From positions 31,505 through 95,504 of the forward strand of contig JANQPG010000023.1 in the NCBI GenBank assembly GCA_028289545.1: a stretch of 64,000 nt of DNA, read 5' to 3'. This document shows positions 53,390 through 61,393 of this stretch, one piece after another; the stretch's first letter is position 1; the number at the start of each line of letters is the position of its first letter. The DNA comes from Woeseiaceae bacterium. GTDB lineage: Bacteria; Pseudomonadota; Gammaproteobacteria; Steroidobacterales; Woeseiaceae. The translations under genes were made by a program, and so were the position numbers. The notes below the pieces were generated by a model. The model was not told the origin of the DNA. It ran no database searches and was given only the letters and a program-made list of their open reading frames with translations.

Positions 53390-54838
53390 TCAGGCGGTCG
53401 TGACGCTTTGAATAATCTCTCGAGCGGCACGACGGCCGGAGGTCAACGCACCCTCCATGCCGGGCGCAACCAGTTCGGTGTGTTCGCCCGCGAAATGAAG
53501 TCGCCCTATCGGTTTGGGTATGTCCGCGGCATAGCGCGTCATTTGCCCCGGGGCGTAGTGCGCGTAAGCGCCTTCGGCGTAGGATTTCCCCCAATCGTTG
53601 CTGTACGTTTTTTCCACGAGCTTCCGGCTCTCGGGCCAGATCTTCTCGAGTTCCCTGACGGCAAACTCGACGCGCTCCTCCGCGTCGAGTTTCTGCATGG
53701 CTGCCGTGCCCGCGCCGTTTATCCAGTTGACGAGCAAACCCCGCTCGCCCGACATCCTCGATGATGCATTAAACAGCCGCTCGAGGGGACCGTCTGAATA
53801 TACAGCCAGCACATTGTCCTCGTTCGACCAGAAGCGGCGCGACAACTGCAGGTACGTCTGCACAACCTGCGTGTACGGTAACTCGTCGACAATCTGCTGA
53901 CGAGCCGCAGGCAGCTCAGGCGCAAAGCGCACTTTCCTGAGCGCCGTGAACGGCATAGCCAACACAACTGAATCAGCCTCCCACACTTCCCGGCCCGCTT
54001 GTGTTTCGAATTGTAACGTAACGCTATTGCGGTCCTGTTCGACCGCCTGTAGCGCACAGCGATAGCGCACGCGGTCCCCGAGCCGCGCGGCAAACGCATC
54101 GGTCAGCGTCTGGTTGCCGTTCTTGAGATTAAGCGCCTGCCCGCCAGAGGCGAACAGCGCTCTCACCGCATCGCGAAGAGCGCTCAGAGCGGAGACGGTA
54201 TCGAGGCTGTTGTAGTTGAGGGTATGCTCGATCAGCTTTAGTGCGGGCTCGCTCGCGCCGAGACTCTCGAGCAAACGCCCGAGCGACATCTCGTCGTAGT
54301 GAGCAAACTCAGGCAGAAGTACGCGTTCGACGCTGCCGATTTGCTCGGCAATCGGCCTGAGGTAGTGACTCAACAACCGCATCGGAGCAAGCGGTCGCTC
54401 GTCGCTGGTCAGCGCCAGCGGCCAGCGATCGGGATGCTCGCGCAGCTCGCTCGCCTTGTATCGTTTGCCCTCGAGATCGAGTATGACCTCCGGGCGGCCT
54501 CGAAATACCGACTGCGGTTCAAACTCGAGTTCGAACAGCGTGGAGAAATAGAAGAAGTTGGCGTAACCCGGCCCGCTCGTCTGGCCGCCGACATCCACCC
54601 AGGCGCCATCGTCAAAGACGTCGCGCAGCGTCTTGATACGTCCGCCGGCGCGTCTGGACTGCTCAGCGAGCTGTACATCGAAACCGGCCTCGACGAGGTC
54701 ATGCGCAGCGGCCAGCCCGGCGAGCCCGGCGCCCACGACGACAACGCGCGGCTGCGACGCTAAGACGCCGGCGGCGGACCCTGCGAGTGCAAGCCCACCC
54801 GCCCCCTTGAGAAATCGGCGACGCGTCAGCTCTTGCAT
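53390..54838 (-). CDS. Tat-exported flavin-dependent amine oxidase family protein
   Basis: A 482-residue FAD enzyme with a twin-arginine signal (LTRRRFLKGAGGLALAGSAAG). The dinucleotide fold is VVVVGAGLAGLAAAHDL, followed by the flavin-binding RRAGGRIKTL and the C-terminal GRLHFAGEHTELVAPGMEGAL. Members oxidise amines or polyamines with O2. ATG 54838 has a G-rich site; the track start at 54946 is upstream of any clear signal peptide. It is divergent from the two-domain VOC gene, with an inverted-repeat operator candidate between. Confidence 0.9.
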   Translation of the reverse strand: MQELTRRRFLKGAGGLALAGSAAGVLASQPRVVVVGAGLAGLAAAHDLVEAGFDVQLAEQSRRAGGRIKTLRDVFDDGAWVDVGGQTSGPGYANFFYFSTLFELEFEPQSVFRGRPEVILDLEGKRYKASELREHPDRWPLALTSDERPLAPMRLLSHYLRPIAEQIGSVERVLLPEFAHYDEMSLGRLLESLGASEPALKLIEHTLNYNSLDTVSALSALRDAVRALFASGGQALNLKNGNQTLTDAFAARLGDRVRYRCALQAVEQDRNSVTLQFETQAGREVWEADSVVLAMPFTALRKVRFAPELPAARQQIVDELPYTQVVQTYLQLSRRFWSNEDNVLAVYSDGPLERLFNASSRMSGERGLLVNWINGAGTAAMQKLDAEERVEFAVRELEKIWPESRKLVEKTYSNDWGKSYAEGAYAHYAPGQMTRYAADIPKPIGRLHFAGEHTELVAPGMEGALTSGRRAAREIIQSVTTA

Positions 54839-54926
54839 ATCGTCCCCCCTATCGGCCCCGAATAGCCGCGCCGGAACGGCGCGCTTACCTGCAATGACGT
54901 TTGCATCACGGGCGCGCTTGCCCATA

Positions 54927-54956
54927 ATGACATAAAAGCCTAACATTAAGTCATTT
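54927..54956. promoter_or_regulatory. Inverted-repeat operator candidate
   Basis: AATGACATAA and TTAAGTCATT are reverse complements at nine of ten positions, with a 10-bp spacer, in the AT-rich part of the divergent interval between the flavin oxidase and VOC genes. The size suits a dimeric regulator such as a TetR- or GntR-type protein; no regulator gene is adjacent. Confidence 0.45.
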
Positions 54957-55017
54957 TCAGGTTAAGCGATTTATTCAAAGCGACGCGCGCTGCGCGCGCA
55001 ATCCGGGGAGAACGTCT

Positions 55018-55914
55018 TTGAAACTGATGCGCGCCGCCACGCTTTCCGTGGCCGACTTGAACCGCTCGGTGGACACCTACTGCGAATGGCTCGACTACAG
55101 CCTGGAAGAGCGTGGCGAACTCGATCCGGCGCTCGCCGCAAGTTGGGGGTCACCGGCCGCAGCGGGACGACCCTACGCCGTCATCCGCCCCGCTTCCGGC
55201 CACGACATCTTTATTCGCTTTGTGGAAAATCGCATCCACCCGGACTACCAGGCGCTCAGAACGTTCGGCTGGGCCGCCATCGAGGTTTGTGTACAGGACG
55301 TGCTCAAAGTCAACGAGCGCATGTTCCAATCTCCCTTCGAGATCATCGGGCCGCCCCGCGAGATCGACGGTCTGCCGGCCATCTATCCGATGCAAGTCAA
55401 AGGCCCGGACCAGGAAATTGTGTACTTCACGCAGATCCGCGAAGACCTGCCTGCGTTCGACCTGCCGCGCGCCGACGCCATGATCGACCGGCTGTTTATC
55501 CTTGTCATGGCCTGCTCCGACATGGCCGCCTCGCTCGAATGGCTCGAGCAGCACGCGGATTTTGCGATAGGCCGCGAGCGCATGGAGATTGTGTACACGA
55601 TGCTCGCCAATGCATTTGGCACGCCGCTCGACGAACTGCACGCGATTTCGACGATGGTGCACGGCAAAGACGTATTCCTCGAACTCGACCAGATGCCGCC
55701 GCAGGCAACGACACGCCCGCACTACGACGGGGAACTACCCCAGGGTGTGGCTATCGGCACGTTTGTACACCCGGACTTCGACGCCATCGTCGAGAAGAAC
55801 TCGGGACTTTGGATCAGCGAGCCGGCTATACACGACTCCGCCGTTTACGACGGCAAGCGCGCCGGCACGCTACGGGCGCTCGACGGTACGCTGATTGAAC
55901 TCGTAGAAACGTAG
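55018..55914 (+). CDS. Two-module VOC protein
   Basis: A 298-residue protein with two VOC-like halves. The first opens MRAATLSVADLNRSVDTYCEWLDYSLEE, the second FILVMACSDMAASLEWLEQHADFAIG. The start is TTG 55018, because GGGGAG lies seven bases upstream; ATG 55027 is the alternative. Its layout resembles ring-cleavage dioxygenases and glyoxalases, but clear metal ligands are not visible, so function is open. It is divergent from the flavin oxidase gene and convergent with the MFS gene. Confidence 0.78.
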   Translation: MKLMRAATLSVADLNRSVDTYCEWLDYSLEERGELDPALAASWGSPAAAGRPYAVIRPASGHDIFIRFVENRIHPDYQALRTFGWAAIEVCVQDVLKVNERMFQSPFEIIGPPREIDGLPAIYPMQVKGPDQEIVYFTQIREDLPAFDLPRADAMIDRLFILVMACSDMAASLEWLEQHADFAIGRERMEIVYTMLANAFGTPLDELHAISTMVHGKDVFLELDQMPPQATTRPHYDGELPQGVAIGTFVHPDFDAIVEKNSGLWISEPAIHDSAVYDGKRAGTLRALDGTLIELVET

Positions 55915-55927
55915 GCCCGCAGCTTAC

Positions 55928-57211
55928 TCAGGCGCCCTTGTCCGCCGCTTCCACCGCCGGCTCTATGGGCTCTTCGTAATCCCGGTATTTGCCGAGCAAC
56001 AGCAACGGTAACGAGCCCGCAAGAAATAGCCCCGACGAAATCAGAAGAATTTTGTCGTAGCTGCCTGTGACATCGAAAGACCAGCCGAACACGGCCGGTC
56101 CCAAGCCTGCGCCGAGCGCAAAGAAACCGTATAGCGCCCCGTAGATTGCGGCGTAGTGCAGGATTCCGAAGTACCGCGACGTCAGGTACGCCATCAGGTC
56201 GTATTCGACGCCGGCGGCCATACCCAGAATAAAGATCGCTACGGCCGCAAACAGGAACGAATACTCGGCCTGTGCCAGCATGAAGGTTGCGACGGCGGGC
56301 AGAGACAGGATCGTGGCGGCCACGGCCGGCGCCCAGAAATGATCGATGATGTAGCCGCCCGCCACTCGGCCGACAATAACGGCGAAACCGATCAAGCTCG
56401 CAAGGTTGACGGCCTGGTCCGCCGTAAACCCTTTGCTACCCATGATCGTTTCCATGTTCGGAATCGGCCCGCCGACGGCAAACGAGATCGGCACGAACGC
56501 ATAGGCCAGAAGCCAGAAACGCCAGTCCCGTACCGCCTGCCCCAGCGACAGGCCTCCGTAGCGCACTTTCGGCTTGACGTCCTCGCGAACCATGCGCGCC
56601 ACTTTGTCGGCAACCTTGGGATCGGCCGCGTCGCGGAACAGGAAAAACGCGATCGGAAAAGCAATCATGAGCGGCAGCGCGCCGACGCCAACGTAGGCCA
56701 TACGCCAGCCGACGAGTTCGATCAGCCAGAAGGCATACTGCTTGGCGAACACCCCGAACAGTCCGGTACCGATCAGCGCAAAACCCAGGGCGAGCCCGCG
56801 CTTCTTGAAGAACCAACTATTGACGGCACGCGTCCAGGTAATCGGCAGCGTTCCTGCTCCGGTGACAGCCAGCAGAAACCACGTGAAGTAATAGAGCAAC
56901 AGGCTGCCGTTCATCAGTGAGAACGACGCCATCGTCAGCGAAAACAGCACCAGCGATGTCAGCGCGACGCGGCGTGCGCCGTAGCGATCGCTCAGCTGCC
57001 CGATGAGCGGGCTCATGAACAGCGCCGCAAACGTGAAGATCGGGAAGCAGAACATTATCTCCGCGGTCGTCCAACCAAACTCCTGTGTGTACGGTGCTCG
57101 GAAGACTCCGATCGTATAAAACGGCAGCGGCGACATGCCGAGTCCGATACCGATGGCGGCCGCCACAACCGTGGGCCAGCCGAAACGAAACTCGGCGTAC
57201 TGGGATGCCAT
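55928..57211 (-). CDS. MFS transporter
   Basis: A 427-residue, 12-helix permease with the loop motif GQLSDRYGARRVAL and a charged central loop (ADPKVADKVARMVREDVKPKVRYGG). The pattern is that of the OFA/monocarboxylate-like group, which imports small organic acids. It is the last gene of a minus-strand run with the membrane protein and the YciI-like gene, so it may take up the substrate for this cluster. Confidence 0.9.
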   Translation of the reverse strand: MASQYAEFRFGWPTVVAAAIGIGLGMSPLPFYTIGVFRAPYTQEFGWTTAEIMFCFPIFTFAALFMSPLIGQLSDRYGARRVALTSLVLFSLTMASFSLMNGSLLLYYFTWFLLAVTGAGTLPITWTRAVNSWFFKKRGLALGFALIGTGLFGVFAKQYAFWLIELVGWRMAYVGVGALPLMIAFPIAFFLFRDAADPKVADKVARMVREDVKPKVRYGGLSLGQAVRDWRFWLLAYAFVPISFAVGGPIPNMETIMGSKGFTADQAVNLASLIGFAVIVGRVAGGYIIDHFWAPAVAATILSLPAVATFMLAQAEYSFLFAAVAIFILGMAAGVEYDLMAYLTSRYFGILHYAAIYGALYGFFALGAGLGPAVFGWSFDVTGSYDKILLISSGLFLAGSLPLLLLGKYRDYEEPIEPAVEAADKGA

Positions 57212-57271
57212 AAGCTATGCCTTAAATGTTGTTGTGAGACGCTGCGTTCGGCCGCCGGTGGATCGGCTACG

Positions 57272-57943
57272 TCACATCATCGCCGCATTCTTGAATACGC
57301 CAAAGTAGGCAACAGCGCCAATGACGATCCAGTATATGTACGCGAGACCGCGGCCGTAAGCCAGCCTTTTGTCGAGCCGTGCTTCGGCCTCGGCATCAGG
57401 ACCCGCCGCGAGTTTGCGGAACTGGATCACCCAGTCGCGCATGATGAAACGCAGCAGAAGACCGATGATCAGCGCCACGCCGTACAGCGCCGCCTTGATG
57501 GCATACCAGTCCTGAGTAAACGGCCAGCCCTTAACCAGCGAGTAGACGCCGAAGATGATCAACAGCGGAATGATGACGTAACGAATGGCTTCGTCGGCCT
57601 TCGTCAGCGTCAGTCCAAGATCGGTGCCGCGCTTGAAGAACGCGGAATAAGTAATCGTCAGCCAGCCGGCCACGAACACCCACATGCCGACGATCCAGGC
57701 GCCGTCCAACGGGTGATAGTTGCCGATCGCGCCCATGTGCAAACCCAGCGGCAGGAGCAGGATGATGCCCGTGCGCGGCAATATGTCGATGCGGTAGGCG
57801 GTCTCCATGTGCCGATGTCGCTCTTCCAGGCTCAGCTTGGCGTTGGTAATCGGCCGCGACGCATTGAAGACACCCCACTCGCCGCCCAGCCAGTACGCCA
57901 TTGCAATGATATGCGCCCATTTCAGGAACAGATACGTGCTCAT
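57272..57943 (-). CDS. Integral membrane protein, CopD/DUF2269-like
   Basis: A 223-residue protein with about five to six helices. The opening YLFLKWAHIIAMAYWLGGEWG contains a histidine typical of heme- or metal-binding CopD/DUF2269-like proteins, and later ALIIGLLLRFIMRDW and LAYIYWIVIGAVAYFGVF are membrane helices. GGGGAGA precedes the start. It follows the YciI gene by 44 bp and precedes the MFS gene by 60 bp. Function unknown; an electron-transfer partner or metal permease are options. Confidence 0.75.
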   Translation of the reverse strand: MSTYLFLKWAHIIAMAYWLGGEWGVFNASRPITNAKLSLEERHRHMETAYRIDILPRTGIILLLPLGLHMGAIGNYHPLDGAWIVGMWVFVAGWLTITYSAFFKRGTDLGLTLTKADEAIRYVIIPLLIIFGVYSLVKGWPFTQDWYAIKAALYGVALIIGLLLRFIMRDWVIQFRKLAAGPDAEAEARLDKRLAYGRGLAYIYWIVIGAVAYFGVFKNAAMM

Positions 57944-57987
57944 TGAACTTCTCCCCGGTTCTTAGTGTTTTGCGCCCGCTCCCTCGA

Positions 57988-58362
57988 TCAGGACGCCGCC
58001 GCGCGGATGGCTTCGGCGGACTCCCAGATCACGCCCCCCATGAAACGGCCGCCGGCGGCGGTCGCTTCATGCACGCGAATGTCCGCGTACATGCCGCTTC
58101 GCACATAAGGATCGCCAGCCACCAGCGCCTCGGCATCCTCCGCCGTGTCGGCCTGGACCAGAAAAAAACTGCCGATGAGCGGTTCTTCCCCCGGATTTCT
58201 CAACGGGCCGCACACAAGGTAACGCTCGTGATTGTGCTCAACGTAGTCGAGATGCGCTTCGAGTTCTTCATCGCGGACGGCGGCGCTGCCGGGTCCGTCA
58301 TAGGCCAGCACAAGAAAAACGGGGCCGTCGATACGCGGCACCGTGGGCGCGTTCTTCGCCAT
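57988..58362 (-). CDS. YciI-family protein
   Basis: A 124-residue protein with a ferredoxin-like YCII fold: FLVLAYDGPGSAAVRDEELEAHLDYVEHNHERYLVCGPLR, then FFLVQADTAEDAEALVAGDPYVRSGMYADIRVHE. The His/Asp pair of the family is in EAHLDYVEHN. Related proteins are found in muconolactone or chlorinated-aromatic pathways and in sigma-factor loci. It is the first gene of the minus-strand run and divergent from the VOC/hydrolase/ALDH genes, so both sides likely belong to one pathway. Confidence 0.88.
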   Translation of the reverse strand: MAKNAPTVPRIDGPVFLVLAYDGPGSAAVRDEELEAHLDYVEHNHERYLVCGPLRNPGEEPLIGSFFLVQADTAEDAEALVAGDPYVRSGMYADIRVHEATAAGGRFMGGVIWESAEAIRAAAS

Positions 58363-58406
58363 AAAAACTCCCCCAATCCGGCTAAAATTCGATAGTATTG
58401 CCCTAA

Positions 58407-58416
58407 TGATATATCA
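58407..58416. promoter_or_regulatory. TGATATATCA palindrome between divergent operons
   Basis: A perfect 10-bp palindrome in the short AT-rich divergent region. A second inverted pair, GGATACGC/GCGTATCC, lies nearby at 58431-58460. Operator function is inference. Confidence 0.3.
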
Positions 58417-58481
58417 AAATACCCTTTAAGGGATACGCAGCCAGCAAAAGCGGCGTATCCGGGGGCCAAAGGGAGACAGTC

Positions 58482-59054
58482 ATGGGCAGGATATTCGCCG
58501 TTTTCACCGTATTCGTTACCTTGCTGATGTTCGCTGCAGCGCCGGCTTACGCCGAACCAGTGGCAGCCGAAGACCGGGTAGGCATCGACTTTCGGCGCAC
58601 GACGCTGGTCGTCAACGACATCGATACATCATTGAGCTTCTATCGCGACGCCCTCGGCATGCGGGTCATTTATGACCAGATGATTCGAAACCCGCGAGAC
58701 GCGGAGACCGACGAAGAGGCAGAGCGCGCACGGCGGCTCGTTTTCCTGAGAGCGAACGACGACTACATCGGTGTTCTGGGCCTTCTGCAGTACACCAAAC
58801 CGGTCTCACGGCCACCCCACCAGGGCGCCACGCCGTTCAGCACCGGAAGTTCGGTACTGCTGTTCAACGCAAAAGATGTCGAGAAGACCTTCGAAAAGGC
58901 GCGCAACGTAGTAGGCGTCCGCGTGCTGTACGAGCCGACCCGCGTCGAGTACCCGTCGTATGACGGTGAAGGCACAATCCCGGTAATCGTGAGTTCGCTG
59001 ACAGACCCGGACGGATTCGTTCTGGAGCTCAACGAGTTGTTAGCGGATCCCTAG
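58482..59054 (+). CDS. Exported VOC-fold protein
   Basis: A 190-residue VOC protein with a signal peptide (VFVTLLMFAAAPAYAEP). RRTTLVVNDIDTSLSFYRDALGMRVIYDQM and LTDPDGFVLELNELL are typical half-modules. A periplasmic location is unusual for glyoxalase-type enzymes. A good GGGAGA site precedes ATG. It is one base from the alpha/beta hydrolase gene, so co-transcribed. Ligand and reaction are unknown. Confidence 0.87.
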   Translation: MGRIFAVFTVFVTLLMFAAAPAYAEPVAAEDRVGIDFRRTTLVVNDIDTSLSFYRDALGMRVIYDQMIRNPRDAETDEEAERARRLVFLRANDDYIGVLGLLQYTKPVSRPPHQGATPFSTGSSVLLFNAKDVEKTFEKARNVVGVRVLYEPTRVEYPSYDGEGTIPVIVSSLTDPDGFVLELNELLADP

Positions 59055-59055
59055 G

Positions 59056-59886
59056 ATGAGCGAATCCATTCGCACACGGCGCGGCTTCGCCGACGGCGAG
59101 TACGGCCAGATTCACTACCGCATCGCGGCGCCGAATGCACCGGTGAAACCGCCGCTGATCTGCCTGCACATGAGCCCCAAGTCCGGCCGATCCTATGACG
59201 ACGTGCTGCCGTGGCTTGCGACCGAACGGGTCGTCATTGCCCCCGACTATCCCGGACACGGCGAATCCGACAAACCGCCGGCCGAGCCGGAAGTGACGAT
59301 TGCCGACTTCGCCCGATCCGTCTGGCACTGTGTGGATGCGCTGTGCAAGGGCCCCGTGCACATGCTCGGCTGCCACACGGGCTCGATGGTGGCCGTCGAG
59401 GCCGCGAGGCAGCGTTCCGACGACGTAATGAGTATCGTCAGCATTTCGGCGCCGCTTTTTACCCACCAGGAGCTCGAACCGCTAACCGCCTTTTTTGAGC
59501 CCATTCCGATCGACGAGGAAGGCCGGCGTTTCGATATCATGTGGCAACGTATACTCGAGCACCGCGGACCTGGCATGACCCTCGAGATGGCGGCGGATTC
59601 GTTTGCCGAAAACCTGCGGGCCGGTGACGACTACGAGTGGGGACATCGCGCCGCATTCGCTCATGTGCCCGAGTATCGGCGGGATCTTGCCGACATCGAG
59701 CAGCCTGTATTCGTCATGAACCCCGCGGACGACTGCTACGCCGCGTCGAAGCGTGCCGATGCCGTGCTAAAGAACGGCCGCCGCACGGATTATCCCGATT
59801 GGGGCCATGGTTTCCTTAATGCATACCCTGAGCAGGCTGCTCGGGAGATCCTGAATTTTCTGGAGCAATGTGAGCGCAATGACTGA
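59056..59886 (+). CDS. Alpha/beta-fold hydrolase with atypical nucleophile elbow
   Basis: A 276-residue alpha/beta-hydrolase. The oxyanion region is LICLHMSPKSGRSYDD, then IAPDYPGHGESDKPP. At the elbow where GxSxG is expected it has LGCHTGSMVA, placing histidine where serine normally sits. The late acid/His regions (VFVMNPADDCYAA, YPDWGHGFL) are intact. This could mean a changed catalytic mechanism or a non-hydrolytic role. It overlaps the ALDH gene start by eight bases. Confidence 0.85.
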   Translation: MSESIRTRRGFADGEYGQIHYRIAAPNAPVKPPLICLHMSPKSGRSYDDVLPWLATERVVIAPDYPGHGESDKPPAEPEVTIADFARSVWHCVDALCKGPVHMLGCHTGSMVAVEAARQRSDDVMSIVSISAPLFTHQELEPLTAFFEPIPIDEEGRRFDIMWQRILEHRGPGMTLEMAADSFAENLRAGDDYEWGHRAAFAHVPEYRRDLADIEQPVFVMNPADDCYAASKRADAVLKNGRRTDYPDWGHGFLNAYPEQAAREILNFLEQCERND

Positions 59887-61309
59887 GAGGCTCAAGATTC
59901 GCAACCCGCGTACCGGCGAATCCGACTACGAAATCCCTGTAACCGACGAGCGCGAGATCGCGGCGCTTGCAGAAAGCCACCGAAGCGCTCAGCCGGACTG
60001 GCTGGCGCTGGGCGTCAAAGGGCGTATCGACGTATTGAAGCGCTTCCAGTCTGCACTGGCGGCCGAAGAACAGGCCATAGTCACCGCGCTAAGCGCCGAT
60101 ACGGGCCGCGGTACGCTCGCCGCGGGAGAACTCAAGGGGCTCATTGGCAGCATCGATCGCTGGTGCGCCCTGGCTCCGGGATTGCTGGAGGAGTCCAGCA
60201 GGGCCTCGATAGCTATGCCGCAGGTCGAACTCCGGGAACAACTCGACCCCTACCCTGTGCTCGGCGTCATTAGCCCGTGGAATTTTCCGCTGCTGTTGTC
60301 GTTTATCGATGCCGTGCCGGCCCTGCTCGCGGGCTGCAGCGTCATCGTAAAACCCAGCGAGGTCACGCCGCGTTTTGCGGAACCCATCGGCCGCGCTATC
60401 GATCAGGTGCCTGAGCTTGCCGGGGTTCTCCGCTTCATCACTGGCGACGGCCGCAGCGGCGCCGCGCTCATTGGCAACGTCGACGTCATTGCCTTCACCG
60501 GCAGCGTCGCAACGGGCAGGAAAGTGGCGGCCGCCTGCGCCGAAGCTTTTATCCCGGCGTTTCTCGAACTCGGCGGCAAGGACCCTGCGATTGTCCTGGA
60601 GGGCAGCGACCTTGAGCGCGCCTCGACCGCTATCCTACGGGCGTCGGTGTCCGCAACGGGTCAGGCCTGCCAGTCGCTCGAGCGCATTTATGTGCATGCA
60701 AACGATCACGATGCATTCGTCGACAAACTTGTTGCAAAAGCAGACGCAACACCGCTCAGTTATCCCGACCCGGCACAAGGCATCGTCGGGCCGCTGATCT
60801 TTGCGAAACAGGCCGAGATCATTGCCGCGCATCTGAAGGACGCTGTGGACAAAGGCGCAAAGATTCGAACGGGCGGAGCCGTAGAGGAAAAAGACGGCGG
60901 TTTCTGGGTTGCTCCGACCGTGCTGACTGACGTGAGCCACGACATGCAGATCATGACCGAGGAAACCTTCGGCCCCGTCATGCCGGTCATGCCCTTCGGC
61001 AATGAGGCTGAAGCCGTCGAACTCGCCAACGACACGATCTTCGGCTTGTCCGGCGCAGTATTCGGGCCCAGCGAAGAAGCTGCGCTACGCGTCGCCAGAC
61101 AGCTCAAGGCCGGCGGCGTCAGCGTCAACGACGCCGGCATGACGACTATGATCTTCGAGGCGGAGAAAAACGCCTACCGGCGTTCAGGGATGGGCGCGTC
61201 GCGCATGGGGCCAATGGGACTGAGCCGTTTCCTCAGGCAGAAAGCGCTGTATGTCAATCGGGGCGCGACGGTGCCGATCGAAGCCATGGCGGAAGGCGCC
61301 GGCAGCTAG
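59879..61309 (+). CDS. Aldehyde dehydrogenase
   Basis: A 476-residue NAD(P)-dependent ALDH. VIAFTGSVATGRKVAAAC binds cofactor, FLELGGKDPAIVL holds the catalytic glutamate, and GQACQSLERIYV the nucleophilic cysteine. ATG 59879 lies inside the hydrolase end; GTG 59870, four bases from GGAG, is an alternative start. It oxidises the aldehyde to the acid and, coupled to the VOC/hydrolase genes, probably completes a side-chain oxidation. The bidirectional terminator follows. Confidence 0.93.
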   Translation: MTERLKIRNPRTGESDYEIPVTDEREIAALAESHRSAQPDWLALGVKGRIDVLKRFQSALAAEEQAIVTALSADTGRGTLAAGELKGLIGSIDRWCALAPGLLEESSRASIAMPQVELREQLDPYPVLGVISPWNFPLLLSFIDAVPALLAGCSVIVKPSEVTPRFAEPIGRAIDQVPELAGVLRFITGDGRSGAALIGNVDVIAFTGSVATGRKVAAACAEAFIPAFLELGGKDPAIVLEGSDLERASTAILRASVSATGQACQSLERIYVHANDHDAFVDKLVAKADATPLSYPDPAQGIVGPLIFAKQAEIIAAHLKDAVDKGAKIRTGGAVEEKDGGFWVAPTVLTDVSHDMQIMTEETFGPVMPVMPFGNEAEAVELANDTIFGLSGAVFGPSEEAALRVARQLKAGGVSVNDAGMTTMIFEAEKNAYRRSGMGASRMGPMGLSRFLRQKALYVNRGATVPIEAMAEGAGS

Positions 61310-61337
61310 GCTCAGGTAAAACGCAGAACCGCAACGC

Positions 61338-61372
61338 AAAAAAAAAGCCCCCGCATAACGGGGGCTTTTTTT
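61338..61372. terminator. Bidirectional intrinsic terminator
   Basis: A-tract, GCCCCCG stem, CATAA loop, CGGGGGC stem, T-tract: U-runs occur in both directions, so it serves the ALDH gene (plus) and the second TonB receptor (minus). Confidence 0.95.
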
Positions 61373-61393
61373 GTATCGCTTGATGTCCGCGCT

